This document shows positions 45,958 to 53,896 of a DNA stretch of 64,000 bases, in pieces. The stretch is from Halomonas caseinilytica. GTDB lineage: Bacteria > Pseudomonadota > Gammaproteobacteria > Pseudomonadales > Halomonadaceae. How positions within the stretch are numbered: position 1 is the first letter of the stretch; the number at the start of each line of letters is the position of its first letter. Where the stretch lies: assembly GCF_001662305.1 (NCBI RefSeq), contig NZ_BDEP01000002.1, forward strand, positions 183,035 through 247,034. The letters run 5' to 3'. A program made the position numbers and the translations under genes. The notes under the pieces are model-generated. The model worked only from the letters and a program-made list of their open reading frames with translations. It did no database searches and had not been told where the DNA came from.

Positions 45958-47442
45958 TCATCCGTTCCTTGCGTGCGTACCCGTCAGTTCGGGCACTGTT
46001 TCTGTTGCGTCGCCACTTTCGGTGAGCGCCGGCAGCGTCAGGCGGAAACACACGGACAGCCGATCCTCGACCAGCGCCAATGTGCCCTGCTGCAGGCGCG
46101 CGCAGTCGGCGGCCACCGAAAGGCCGATGCCAGAGCCCTTCAGCGCCCCCTTGCGACGTATACGGCCCTGATAAAAGGCCTCGAAAAGATGCTCGCGATC
46201 TTCCTCGGGAATCGGCTCGCCACTATTGGCGACCTCGAGTATCAACGACGACTGGCTGGTACGAGCACGGATTTCCAGCACGCCGGCGTCCTCGCCATAC
46301 GCAATGGCATTGGAGATGAGGTTGTCGAGGATCCGCCCCGTGGCGGTACGATCGATTCGCCAGGTCACAGGACCATCGAAACACTCGACCCGCATCTCCT
46401 TCTGCTGCAGCGCCAGGCGGTGCTTGGCCAGTACCTCCTTGGCCACCGTTGCCAGGTCAAGACATTCGAGTTCGAGGCGCCGGTTGTGCTGCAGCAGGTT
46501 ATAGTCGAGCAGCTGCTCGATGAGCTGTTGCAGTTCGCTGCCACTGGCATCGATCAACTCGAGTATCTCGCGCTGGTGCTGGGTAAGCTCGCCGGCCACC
46601 CCATCGGTGAGCAATGCCGAGCCCTCGCGCACACTGGCCAGCGGGGTCTTGAGCTCGTGGGACATGTGACGCAGGAACTGCTGCTTCTGTTCCTCCAGCT
46701 CATCGAGTCGAGACGACAGCCAGTCCAGCCGCTCGTCCAGCCGGACCAGCTCGGCAGGGCCTTGTACCGGCGTCACGCCGCGCGGCTGACCGCCGCTGCC
46801 GATCCCCAGGATACGTCGCTCGAGCTGGCGGATCGGGCGGATGATCAGGCGCGTGAACAGCAGCATCAGCAGCAGGCTGGCCGAGACCAGAGCCGCCGTC
46901 TGCCACCACAGCCGCGTCTGCACCGCCTCGGCCCGGGTACGAATATCATCGAGTCGCTCGTCGATTCGCTGGTTGGTGGCCTGCCGCATGGCCTCGGTAT
47001 GCTGGGCGAAGGCCAGAAAGGCCGACAAGCGCTCTCGAAATTGCTCGATGGGCAGTTCGGGCAACTCGGCGAGTGCATCCAACTGATCGCTGAGCGCCGC
47101 GACATCCGGGTCGTCGGGCAACAGTTCACGTTGCTTGGCCAGCAACGCGCGAAATTCATTGATCCGTTCATCGTAGATATCGAGCAGGCTCTCCTGCTCG
47201 ACCACCGCGTATTGACGGGCGGCACGTTCCAGCTCCAGCGCCAGGGCGCCCAGGGTGCGGGCCCGGCGGGTCTCTTCCACCGCCTGTCGGGCACTGACAT
47301 CGGCCAGGCGCGACAGTTCGGACAGCGCCTGGCCGGCCTGGAACATCAATACGGCCAGCGGCAACATCACCATGAGAAAGGCCAGCAACACCAGCTGCAG
47401 CAGGGAGCGTGGGCGCCAGCGACGGGAAACGGCAGAGGTCAT
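45958..47442 (-). CDS. glrK: Sensor histidine kinase GlrK (QseE)
   Basis: 494 residues: a membrane helix at about 14-37, a helical periplasmic domain (about 40-180), a second helix near 185-203, a HAMP domain, the phosphoacceptor LRHMSHELKTPLASVREG, and ATPase boxes NLISNAIAYGED and GSGIGLSVAADCARL. It phosphorylates GlrR in response to envelope or hormone-like signals. The ATG at 47442 gives a normal N-terminus (MTSAVSRRWRPRSLLQLV) but has no clear ribosome site; an ATG at 47481 would add 13 residues. A terminator lies only 110 bp upstream. Confidence 0.9.
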   Translation of the reverse strand: MTSAVSRRWRPRSLLQLVLLAFLMVMLPLAVLMFQAGQALSELSRLADVSARQAVEETRRARTLGALALELERAARQYAVVEQESLLDIYDERINEFRALLAKQRELLPDDPDVAALSDQLDALAELPELPIEQFRERLSAFLAFAQHTEAMRQATNQRIDERLDDIRTRAEAVQTRLWWQTAALVSASLLLMLLFTRLIIRPIRQLERRILGIGSGGQPRGVTPVQGPAELVRLDERLDWLSSRLDELEEQKQQFLRHMSHELKTPLASVREGSALLTDGVAGELTQHQREILELIDASGSELQQLIEQLLDYNLLQHNRRLELECLDLATVAKEVLAKHRLALQQKEMRVECFDGPVTWRIDRTATGRILDNLISNAIAYGEDAGVLEIRARTSQSSLILEVANSGEPIPEEDREHLFEAFYQGRIRRKGALKGSGIGLSVAADCARLQQGTLALVEDRLSVCFRLTLPALTESGDATETVPELTGTHARNG

Positions 47443-47555
47443 GGCCAGCGTTCTATCGAAGAAAGTAAAAGGAAGCACCATTGTTCTTGCTCGAGAATAC
47501 CAGAGTTTCGCCGGCCAGCCTGCAATGCATCGCACACCCCAGGTCGATGTGCGGC

Positions 47556-47580
47556 AAAAAAAAGGCCGGCAGAGCCGGCC
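47556..47580 (-). terminator. Strong intrinsic terminator upstream of glrK, ending a non-coding transcript
   Basis: 7-bp arms GGCCGGC (47564-47570) and GCCGGCC (47574-47580) with a 3-nt loop, and eight A at 47556-47563 giving a U8 run on the minus strand. No protein gene ends here: argA ends 670 bp to the right, and glrK has not begun. It therefore marks the 3' end of an RNA made from 47.6-48.0 kb. Confidence 0.85.
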
Positions 47581-48008
47581 AATACGCAGGGAACTGAAGG
47601 GTTGGAAAGCCGCTCGATCGACTGGCCTGATCCCGTCCGTCGATCGACTCTCCACTGGGCCTGCAGAGGGCCCTCGAAGCCACACGATAGCCGTTTGCCA
47701 CCAGGGACCGGTCATCGAGTGTCGGGTGGCGAACCACCCTCGCTTCGATCCTGGCATCGCCGCCTCCGAGGGCGCCGATGCGCGATTCGTCCCCCATCTC
47801 GGGGGAGAGGCATCCTTGCCAGAGCGTCCATGCCCTTTTCGGTACACCTCCCTGACAGCGTCGGTACCGTCTCATCGCAACCTAAAGTCACACATCGCTG
47901 GAGCAGACGTTGGTCGCTTTGAGGCCGAGCACACAGGGCAGTGATGTCACATGCCTCGCAGCGACCGGAGAACGATTCGAGCCGTATGAATCGTTTTCCG
48001 TTTGCTCA
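47556..48008 (-). ncRNA. Predicted sigma-54/GlrR-dependent small RNA upstream of glrK (GlmY position)
   Basis: A transcript of about 450 nt is bounded by a sigma-54 promoter match (48019-48035) and a U8 terminator (47556-47580). It runs in the same direction as glrK and sits where enterobacteria carry glmY. The interior has no plausible protein: one open frame (47453-47875) has no ribosome site and an odd composition. It does have clear RNA structure, such as a GGGTGG-UUCG-CCACCC hairpin (47724-47739), a CCCCC/GGGGG hairpin (47791-47805) and repeated GTCGATCGA segments near 47.61-47.65 kb. Roughly nine GGA triplets are scattered along it. I see no sequence likeness to GlmY or GlmZ; the family is not known outside enterobacteria, so this would be a new RNA. 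Confidence 0.55.
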
Positions 48009-48018
48009 CCCTGACTAT

Positions 48019-48035
48019 TGCCACATACATGCCAA
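48019..48035 (-). promoter_or_regulatory. Sigma-54 promoter
   Basis: Minus strand TTGGCATGTATGTGGCA: GG of the -24 element and GC of the -12 element are exactly 10 nt apart. Compared with YTGGCACG-N4-TTGCW it differs at two positions only. Transcription would start near 48008. Confidence 0.7.
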
Positions 48036-48054
48036 AAACAAAAAAATCCATACT

Positions 48055-48067
48055 TATCAATTAACTA
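48055..48067. promoter_or_regulatory. Candidate IHF site
   Basis: TATCAATTAACTA matches WATCAA-N4-TTR at all but one conserved position and is flanked by an A-tract. It lies between the GlrR operator and the sigma-54 promoter, where DNA bending is needed. Confidence 0.45.
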
Positions 48068-48192
48068 AACGCATCCCTCTTTGCCATGGCGCCACAACAA
48101 GGTCTCATTCGCCTCATGACACGGCCAATAACGTTGCCATATCGCGACGCTCGCCGAGGCAAAGAAAGAAAGTTCTTTCATAACAATCAGAT

Positions 48193-48218
48193 AATCTGTC
48201 GCCTTGAGGCGACAGATT
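48193..48218. promoter_or_regulatory. GlrR operator (TGTC-N10-GACA) in a perfect palindrome
   Basis: A perfect dyad with 11-bp arms (AATCTGTCGCC and complement) and a TTGA centre. It contains TGTC-N10-GACA (48197-48214), the pattern bound by GlrR upstream of enterobacterial glmY and glmZ. It is centred about 200 bp upstream of the predicted start site, a normal enhancer distance. It could also act as a hairpin at the end of argA, but there is no U-run. Confidence 0.65.
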
Positions 48219-48253
48219 AGAAGATGGGAGAATCAGGGAAGACGGCACCGCCT

Positions 48254-49567
48254 TCAGGCAAGCGGCTTGACCAGTACCTTCGACTGCCTGGCGTGATTGT
48301 AGGTATCACGCTTGAGCGGCGGCAGGTCGGCGAGTTCAGCGGCACCAAAGCCATGCTCGAAGAACCAGTGCGCCGTATGGGTCGTCAGGGCGAACAGCGA
48401 GTTCAGGCCCAGCCGTCGGGCACGGCGCTCCACCTCGCCCAGCAACAGGTCGCCTCGAGCGCCACCGCGATAATCGCCATGCACGGCCACGCAGGCAAGC
48501 TCGCCCATGCTGGCCTCGGGGAAGGTATGCAGGGCGGCACAGCCGATGACCATGCCATCGCGCTCGATAACGACATAATCGTCGATTTCGTACTCCAGGC
48601 GCTCCCTGGAGCGCGGCACCAGCATCCCATGCCGCTCCAGCGGCTCGAGCAGTTCCAGCAGGCCACCGACATCCGCGATCTGGGCGGCACGTAGCTGTTC
48701 GTAGCGATGGCGCGAGATCATGGTGCCCACGCCATCGCGGGTGAACAGCTCACCGAGCAGCGCATCGTGATCGCGCCATGACAACAGGTGGGTACGCATC
48801 ACCCCATGACGGGCGGCGGCACAGGCGGCACGCAGATGGCGGAAGGCTTCATGATCGGGCGAGGTGTCGGCGAGCCAGGCGCTCGCCTCGTCCGGCGTCA
48901 ACTGGCGTTGCAGCTGCCCGTCGGCGTCGAACACGCCACTGGCCTCGCCGAGCAGGATCAGCTTGTCGGCGGCCAGGGCCGTGGCGACCTTCTGGGCCAC
49001 CTCGGCGGCATCCAGATCGAAGACCTCTCCGGTACTGGAATATCCCAGAGGTGGCAGCAATACCAGCGCTCCTTGTTCCAGCAGAGCGGTGATCGCCGTA
49101 TCGCGGACTCGGCGTACCTCACCGCTGCGCGCGAAATCGACCCCATCGCGCACCCCCAGTGGCTTGGCCATCACCAGATTGCCGGATACGGCGGTCATCT
49201 CGACGCCATGCAGCGGCGAGTTGGGCAGCCCCAGAGAAAGCCGCGACTCGAGCCAGAGGCGTTGCTCGGCCGCCACCCGCTCGACCTGCACCATGATCGA
49301 CTCATCGGCCACCCAGCGACCATGGTGACGGCGCGGCGTGATCGACGCCGCCTCGAGGGCGTCGTTCACCTGGGGGCGAATGCCCAGCACCACCACCAGA
49401 CGCACTCCCAGGGTGTGCAGCAGCGCCAGATCCTGAATGAGCTGCTCGCCACGTCCCTCGGACACCGCCTCGCCTTCGATCAGGATGACGAAGGTTCGTC
49501 CTCGATGGGCATTGATGTAGGGCGAGGAATTGCGAAACCAGTCGACGAAGGGAAAGCGAGTATCCAA
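48254..49567 (-). CDS. argA: N-acetylglutamate synthase (classical two-domain)
   Basis: 437 residues. The N-terminal amino acid kinase fold (INAHRGRTFVILIEGEAV, then VVVLGIRPQVNDAL) binds arginine as feedback inhibitor, and the C-terminal GNAT acetyltransferase carries ELACVAVHGDYRGGARGDLLL and the aromatic end WFFEHGFG. It catalyses the first step of arginine synthesis. The start is a TTG at 49567 (reading DTRFPFVDWFRNSSPYI next), with GGAG seven bases upstream. A GTG 33 nt further up gives a cysteine-rich extension that is unlikely. Confidence 0.92.
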   Translation of the reverse strand: MDTRFPFVDWFRNSSPYINAHRGRTFVILIEGEAVSEGRGEQLIQDLALLHTLGVRLVVVLGIRPQVNDALEAASITPRRHHGRWVADESIMVQVERVAAEQRLWLESRLSLGLPNSPLHGVEMTAVSGNLVMAKPLGVRDGVDFARSGEVRRVRDTAITALLEQGALVLLPPLGYSSTGEVFDLDAAEVAQKVATALAADKLILLGEASGVFDADGQLQRQLTPDEASAWLADTSPDHEAFRHLRAACAAARHGVMRTHLLSWRDHDALLGELFTRDGVGTMISRHRYEQLRAAQIADVGGLLELLEPLERHGMLVPRSRERLEYEIDDYVVIERDGMVIGCAALHTFPEASMGELACVAVHGDYRGGARGDLLLGEVERRARRLGLNSLFALTTHTAHWFFEHGFGAAELADLPPLKRDTYNHARQSKVLVKPLA

Positions 49568-49758
49568 GGCCGCGCTCCGGCAGCAGGTGAAAGAAGGCAC
49601 GAGCTCCGACTATATCAAACACGCGAGCAGGAAGGGACAAGAGCGGCGCCACACGCTTTTCGGAAGGAAGCCATGGCCTCTCAGCTCAGGGCATGGGAGA
49701 CCAAAGCGCTTTTTCCCTCTTCCAGGCGACAGGCGCCGCTCTTCGACGAGGCGGAGGA

Positions 49759-51024
49759 TTAACCAAACATGCCCTTGAACATGAAGAAGAACATGATGGC
49801 CAGGGCCGCCCCCGCCGGCAGCGTGATCAACCAGGACATCACGATGGTGCCGATCACCCGCAGGTTGAGTGCCGCCATGCCGCGCGCCAGGCCCACGCCG
49901 AGCACCGCACCGACCAGGGTGTGAGTGGTGGAGATCGGCAGACCAGTGCCGGAAGCCAGCACCACGGTGGTGGCAGCGGCCAGAGTCGCGGCGAACCCGC
50001 GGCTCGGTGTCAGCTCGGTGATGCCGGTGCCGACGGTGGCAATAACCTTGTGGCCATAGGTCACCAGGCCAACGACGATACCACCGCCACCGAGCATCAG
50101 GACCCACCAGGGCACCAACGCCTCGCCGCCGACGGTACCACCACTCTCCACGACGCTGATGACGGCAGCCAGGGGGCCGACGGCATTGGCCACATCATTG
50201 GACCCGTGGGCAAATGCCATGGCACAGGCGGTGAACAGCATCAGCACACCGAAGACACGCTCCACGCCACCGAAGCCGAAGGCATCGTCCTGGCGCTTTC
50301 CAGCTCCCACTCGGCGCTCTCTCACGATCCCCAGCACCATCAGGGCCAGGCCCATCAGGATGGAATACAAGAAGCTGGCACCGAAGCTGAGCTCGAGACC
50401 GACGTGCTTGAGTCCCTTGGTGAAGGTCACCATGGCGACGATGAAGCCGACCAGGAAGACATACATCGGCACATAGCGCTTGGCGGCAGCGAAGGGATCG
50501 CGGCTCTCGAAGATCAGATGCTGGACGGACTTGAACAGCATGAAGGCAATGGAGCCGGACATCAGCGGCGAGACGACCCAGCTGGCGGCTATCTGGCCGA
50601 CCTTGGTCCACCCGATGGCGTCGAGCCCGAGTCCGGCCATGGCGAAACCGACGATGGCGCCGACGATGGAATGGGTGGTGGAGACCGGCCAGCCACGCAT
50701 CGAGGCGATCAGCAGCCAGGTTGCCGCCGCCAGCAGGGCGGCCATCATCCCGTAGACCAGCAACTGGGGGTCGCCCTGGAGCATGGTCGGATCGATGATG
50801 CCCTTGCGGATGGTGTTGGTGACCTCGCCACCGGCCAGCCAGGCGCCGAGGAATTCGAAGATCACGGCGATGATGATCGCCTGCTTGATGGTAATGGCCT
50901 TGGAACCTACCGAGGTCCCCATGGCATTGGCCACGTCATTGGCCCCGACGCCCCAAGCCATGAAGAGGCCGAAGAGACAGGCAAGAATGATGAAGATGTC
51001 GCCATGTTGAGCGATGATCGACAT
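49759..51024 (-). CDS. Inorganic phosphate transporter, PiT family
   Basis: 421 residues with about ten helices and the two inverted PiT repeats, each with its signature: WGVGANDVANAMGTSVGS near the N-terminus and AHGSNDVANAVGPLAAV in the second half; STTHSIVGA and STTHTLVGA are the matching loop repeats. It takes up metal phosphate driven by the proton or sodium gradient. A PhoU-like gene lies 55 nt upstream on the same strand. Confidence 0.93.
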   Translation of the reverse strand: MSIIAQHGDIFIILACLFGLFMAWGVGANDVANAMGTSVGSKAITIKQAIIIAVIFEFLGAWLAGGEVTNTIRKGIIDPTMLQGDPQLLVYGMMAALLAAATWLLIASMRGWPVSTTHSIVGAIVGFAMAGLGLDAIGWTKVGQIAASWVVSPLMSGSIAFMLFKSVQHLIFESRDPFAAAKRYVPMYVFLVGFIVAMVTFTKGLKHVGLELSFGASFLYSILMGLALMVLGIVRERRVGAGKRQDDAFGFGGVERVFGVLMLFTACAMAFAHGSNDVANAVGPLAAVISVVESGGTVGGEALVPWWVLMLGGGGIVVGLVTYGHKVIATVGTGITELTPSRGFAATLAAATTVVLASGTGLPISTTHTLVGAVLGVGLARGMAALNLRVIGTIVMSWLITLPAGAALAIMFFFMFKGMFG

Positions 51025-51079
51025 AGGACGGTGTCCTTCTGCGGTCAGAATGTGGCGGATGGTTCTCGGGAATTCCCGA

Positions 51080-51766
51080 TCAGTTGGCCGTCATGATCTG
51101 AAGGCGACTGCCGACGCGCTCGGCGCGATCGGACAGTTCACCGACCCAGTCGATGATCTTGTAGAGGAACATCACCTCCACCGGCGGCAGGCTGTCTTCC
51201 AGCGCGAACAGCTGGCGGCGGATCGCGATCTGCTGGCTGTCGGCCTGCTGCTCCAGGGTGTGGAGCTCGCGGATCAGGTTCTGCATGACATCGGAGACAT
51301 TGCGCCCGAAACCGGACTCGAGCAGATCCTTGAGCTCTTCCAGCGCCTGGCGCGCCTGCCCCACGCAAGCCACGGAGGTCTGCATGTAGCTGCGCATTGG
51401 ATCGGCCAGCGTTTCCGGTACCTGCATGCTGCGGCCGAGCATGATGCCGGTGATGTCACGGACCTTGTTGGCAATCTTGTCCTGAACGCTGATCAGGTCC
51501 AGCAGATCGGACCGCGAGACCGGCAGGAACATGGTATTGGGGAGGTTGAGGCGCAGCTCGGTCTTGAGCTCGTCGGCCTCGTGTTCGAGACGCGTGATAG
51601 TCTCGCGGTGAACGCCGGCTTCCTGCCAGTCACCATTGAGCGTGGATTCGAAGAACGGCAGCAACTGTTCCGCGCAATCGTTGACCTTGACGATGTGTGC
51701 CAGCAACGGCTGGAATGGCGAGCGGCCAAACATCGCGGAGAAAGGATTGGATGTCACCATGGGCAT
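51080..51766 (-). CDS. PhoU-like DUF47/TIGR00153 protein
   Basis: 228 residues, all helical. The N-terminus MPMVTSNPFSAMFGRSPF, the E-x-E-AD pattern (ETITRLEHEADELKTELR) and RSDLLDLISVQDKIANKVRDI are typical of the PhoU-related partner of PiT transporters. It likely limits or gates phosphate uptake. It lies directly upstream of and is cotranscribed with the pit gene. Confidence 0.9.
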   Translation of the reverse strand: MPMVTSNPFSAMFGRSPFQPLLAHIVKVNDCAEQLLPFFESTLNGDWQEAGVHRETITRLEHEADELKTELRLNLPNTMFLPVSRSDLLDLISVQDKIANKVRDITGIMLGRSMQVPETLADPMRSYMQTSVACVGQARQALEELKDLLESGFGRNVSDVMQNLIRELHTLEQQADSQQIAIRRQLFALEDSLPPVEVMFLYKIIDWVGELSDRAERVGSRLQIMTAN

Positions 51767-51868
51767 CTGAACACTTGGAAAATGGCGGCGTCAGTATAGT
51801 GATTGGGCATCCCGGCGTCATGAAAAATTCATCTATCTTTCATTCTACCCTCACAAGGCAAACACGCC

Positions 51869-52735
51869 ATGGCAAGTGAAATCGAACTCAAGCTGGCCCT
51901 GGGCGAGTCGGGGCCGGACGCCCTACGGCGCCATCCCCGGCTCGCTTCCCTGCCCTCTCGGGTCAGTCGATTGGGCAACACCTACTTCGACACCCCGGAC
52001 GGGGACCTGGAAGAAGCACGCAGCGCCCTGCGCCTGCGCCGCGACGGTTCCAGGCTGCTGCAAACCGTGAAGACCCGTGGCGAGGGCAGCGGAGGCCTCT
52101 CGAGCCGTGGCGAATGGGAATGGCCGGTGGCCGGCCCCGGGCTGGACCTCGAGGGACTCGCCGAGATTCCCCCCATGGCCGCGCTCGGCCAGGACACTCT
52201 CTCGCGCCTCGTACCGCGCTTCTCTACCGACTTCACCCGCGAGACCTGGATGGTGGAAGACGCTGGTGCTGTCATCGAGGTGGCACTGGATGCCGGTGAG
52301 ATCCGTGCCGGCGAACGCACGGCGACGATCCGCGAGCTGGAGCTGGAACTCAAGGAAGGCAAGGAGGGCGCCCTGCACCAACTCGCCGCCACCCTGGCTG
52401 AAAGCGTGCCCCTGCGTCCCTCGGACACCAGCAAGGCCGCCCGGGGCGGAGCCTTGCTGCTCGGGCAATGGCGTCTACCCGAGGGCGGCACACCCGCCGC
52501 CTGGCTGCATCGTGCCGGCGTGGCCCTGGATGCCTTGGGCGATACCGGCGAGCCGGCCTGGCGCCATGAGGCACAGGCGGCCTTCCGGCAACTGGCGGCA
52601 CTGGGCGATGATCCCGCAGGCGATGCGCACTGGCTGGCCCGGGCCCTGGAGGATGATGCCTGGCTGAACGAGGCCTTCGGCGTTCGCGCCCTCGCCCTGT
52701 CACGCCAGCTGCCCGGGAACACCCCCCTCGACTGA
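51869..52735 (+). CDS. CYTH-domain protein (inorganic triphosphatase type)
   Basis: 288 residues. The N-terminal CYTH domain opens with the E-x-E-x-K motif (ASEIELKLAL) and continues YFDTPDGDLEEARSALRLRRDG, LQTVKTRGEG, VEVALDAGEI and IRELELELKEG, forming the acidic and basic tunnel that binds triphosphate. The family includes the E. coli triphosphatase YgiF, about 430 residues with a CHAD domain; here only about 90 residues follow, so the CHAD part is missing or reduced. It is divergent from the phosphate genes at about 100 bp, which suggests a shared phosphate theme. Confidence 0.85.
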   Translation: MASEIELKLALGESGPDALRRHPRLASLPSRVSRLGNTYFDTPDGDLEEARSALRLRRDGSRLLQTVKTRGEGSGGLSSRGEWEWPVAGPGLDLEGLAEIPPMAALGQDTLSRLVPRFSTDFTRETWMVEDAGAVIEVALDAGEIRAGERTATIRELELELKEGKEGALHQLAATLAESVPLRPSDTSKAARGGALLLGQWRLPEGGTPAAWLHRAGVALDALGDTGEPAWRHEAQAAFRQLAALGDDPAGDAHWLARALEDDAWLNEAFGVRALALSRQLPGNTPLD

Positions 52736-52769
52736 TCCCGTTAACGCCGAGACAAGGACGACACCCACC

Positions 52770-53654
52770 GTGAGCCAATTCAAGCCCGCCTCGGAAGGCC
52801 TGCGTACGCGGATTTTCCAGCTCATCTTCGAATCCGATACACCATCGGCCAAGGCCTTCGATATCGCCTTGATCGGGGTGATCCTGTGCAGTGTGCTGGT
52901 GGTGATGCTGGAGAGTGTCGTACCGCTGCGCGAGCGCTACGGTGCGTTGTTCTTCTGGCTGGAATGGGGCTTTACGCTGCTCTTCACCTTGGAGCTGGCG
53001 ATACGCCTCTACTGCCTGGAGCGCCCCTGGCAGTACCTTCGCAGCTTCTACGGCGTCATCGACCTGCTGGCCATCCTGCCCACCTGGCTGGCCCTGGTAC
53101 TGCCCGGCGCCCAATCGCTGGTAGTGGTGCGCCTGCTGCGCGTCCTGCGCATCTTCCGAGTACTGCGCCTGATGGAGTTCATCGGCGAAGGGCGCCTGCT
53201 GATCGATGCCTTGAAGCGCAGCGCCCGGCAGATATTCCTGTTCCTGTTCACCGTCTGCATGCTGATCACCATCTTCGCCTCGCTGGTCTATCTGATCGAG
53301 CCTGCCGAAGCCGGCTTCACCAGCATTCCCACGTCCATCTACTGGGCCGCGGTGACCCTGACCACCGTCGGCTACGGCGACATCGCCCCGGTGACACCAC
53401 TGGGACAGTCGATCTCGGTCATGATGATGCTGATCGGCTATTCGATCATCGCCGTGCCCACCGGGGTCTTCTCCGCCGAGGTGATTCGCTCGATCCGCGC
53501 CGACCGCTATTCCGACGAAGCCTGCCCAGGCTGCGGACACGATCGACACGAGAAACGTGCCAGCTACTGCCTGCACTGCGGCACCTGGCTGGATGAAGAG
53601 CACCCGGACCCCAGGGAAGAAGGCAACGATTCGTCCCACACCGACGAGACATGA
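52770..53654 (+). CDS. Voltage-gated potassium channel with C-terminal zinc ribbon
   Basis: 294 residues. Six transmembrane segments: S4 carries arginines every third or fourth residue (VVRLLRVLRIFRVLRLM), and the pore has the selectivity filter TLTTVGYGD between S5 and S6. After S6 a short cytoplasmic tail ends in two cysteine pairs, CPGCG and YCLHCG, that look like a zinc ribbon. The start is GTG at 52770. It follows the CYTH gene at 34 bp. A gated potassium pathway fits osmoadaptation. Confidence 0.9.
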   Translation: MSQFKPASEGLRTRIFQLIFESDTPSAKAFDIALIGVILCSVLVVMLESVVPLRERYGALFFWLEWGFTLLFTLELAIRLYCLERPWQYLRSFYGVIDLLAILPTWLALVLPGAQSLVVVRLLRVLRIFRVLRLMEFIGEGRLLIDALKRSARQIFLFLFTVCMLITIFASLVYLIEPAEAGFTSIPTSIYWAAVTLTTVGYGDIAPVTPLGQSISVMMMLIGYSIIAVPTGVFSAEVIRSIRADRYSDEACPGCGHDRHEKRASYCLHCGTWLDEEHPDPREEGNDSSHTDET

Positions 53655-53761
53655 GGCTCCTCGGACCTTGTCTTCCTACCGCGAGCAAGAAGAACGTTTC
53701 CTGTCCGAACGCGACGCCGTGCCGTGACTGGCGCAATTCCCCCTTGCCACAACGCTCCCGG

Positions 53762-53808
53762 AGGCCAATGTGAGTTTGGGCTCAGGGGGCAAATAAATCG
53801 TTGGTCTG
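53762..53808 (+). repeat. Left copy of the inverted promoter repeat (upstream of betC)
   Basis: A 47-bp segment beginning AGGCCAATGTGAG and ending TCGTTGGTCTG is repeated in reverse at 59294-59340 with one mismatch (T/C at position 14). It lies 88 bp before the betC ATG. The DNA between repeat and start codon is also partly alike in both copies. Confidence 0.95.
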
Positions 53809-53896
53809 CCGCCTTCGGGCGCGTCATTGTACGGGATCGAAGACGCTCCTTTTCCGCAGCTTCGACACCAACAATACTCGCCCGGGAGGTTTTCCC

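Noticed and set aside
47453..47875. 140-codon minus-strand frame upstream of glrK
   Set aside because: No ribosome site, no domain, crossed by a strong terminator and several hairpins; it better fits a structured RNA.
47945..47962. Second TGTC half-site near the predicted RNA
   Set aside because: The matching GACA at 10-nt spacing is absent, and the site lies downstream of the predicted start.
48071..48087. Another sigma-54-like promoter (TGGCA...TGC on the minus strand)
   Set aside because: GG-to-GC spacing is 11 and not 10; the match at 48019-48035 is better in spacing and sequence.
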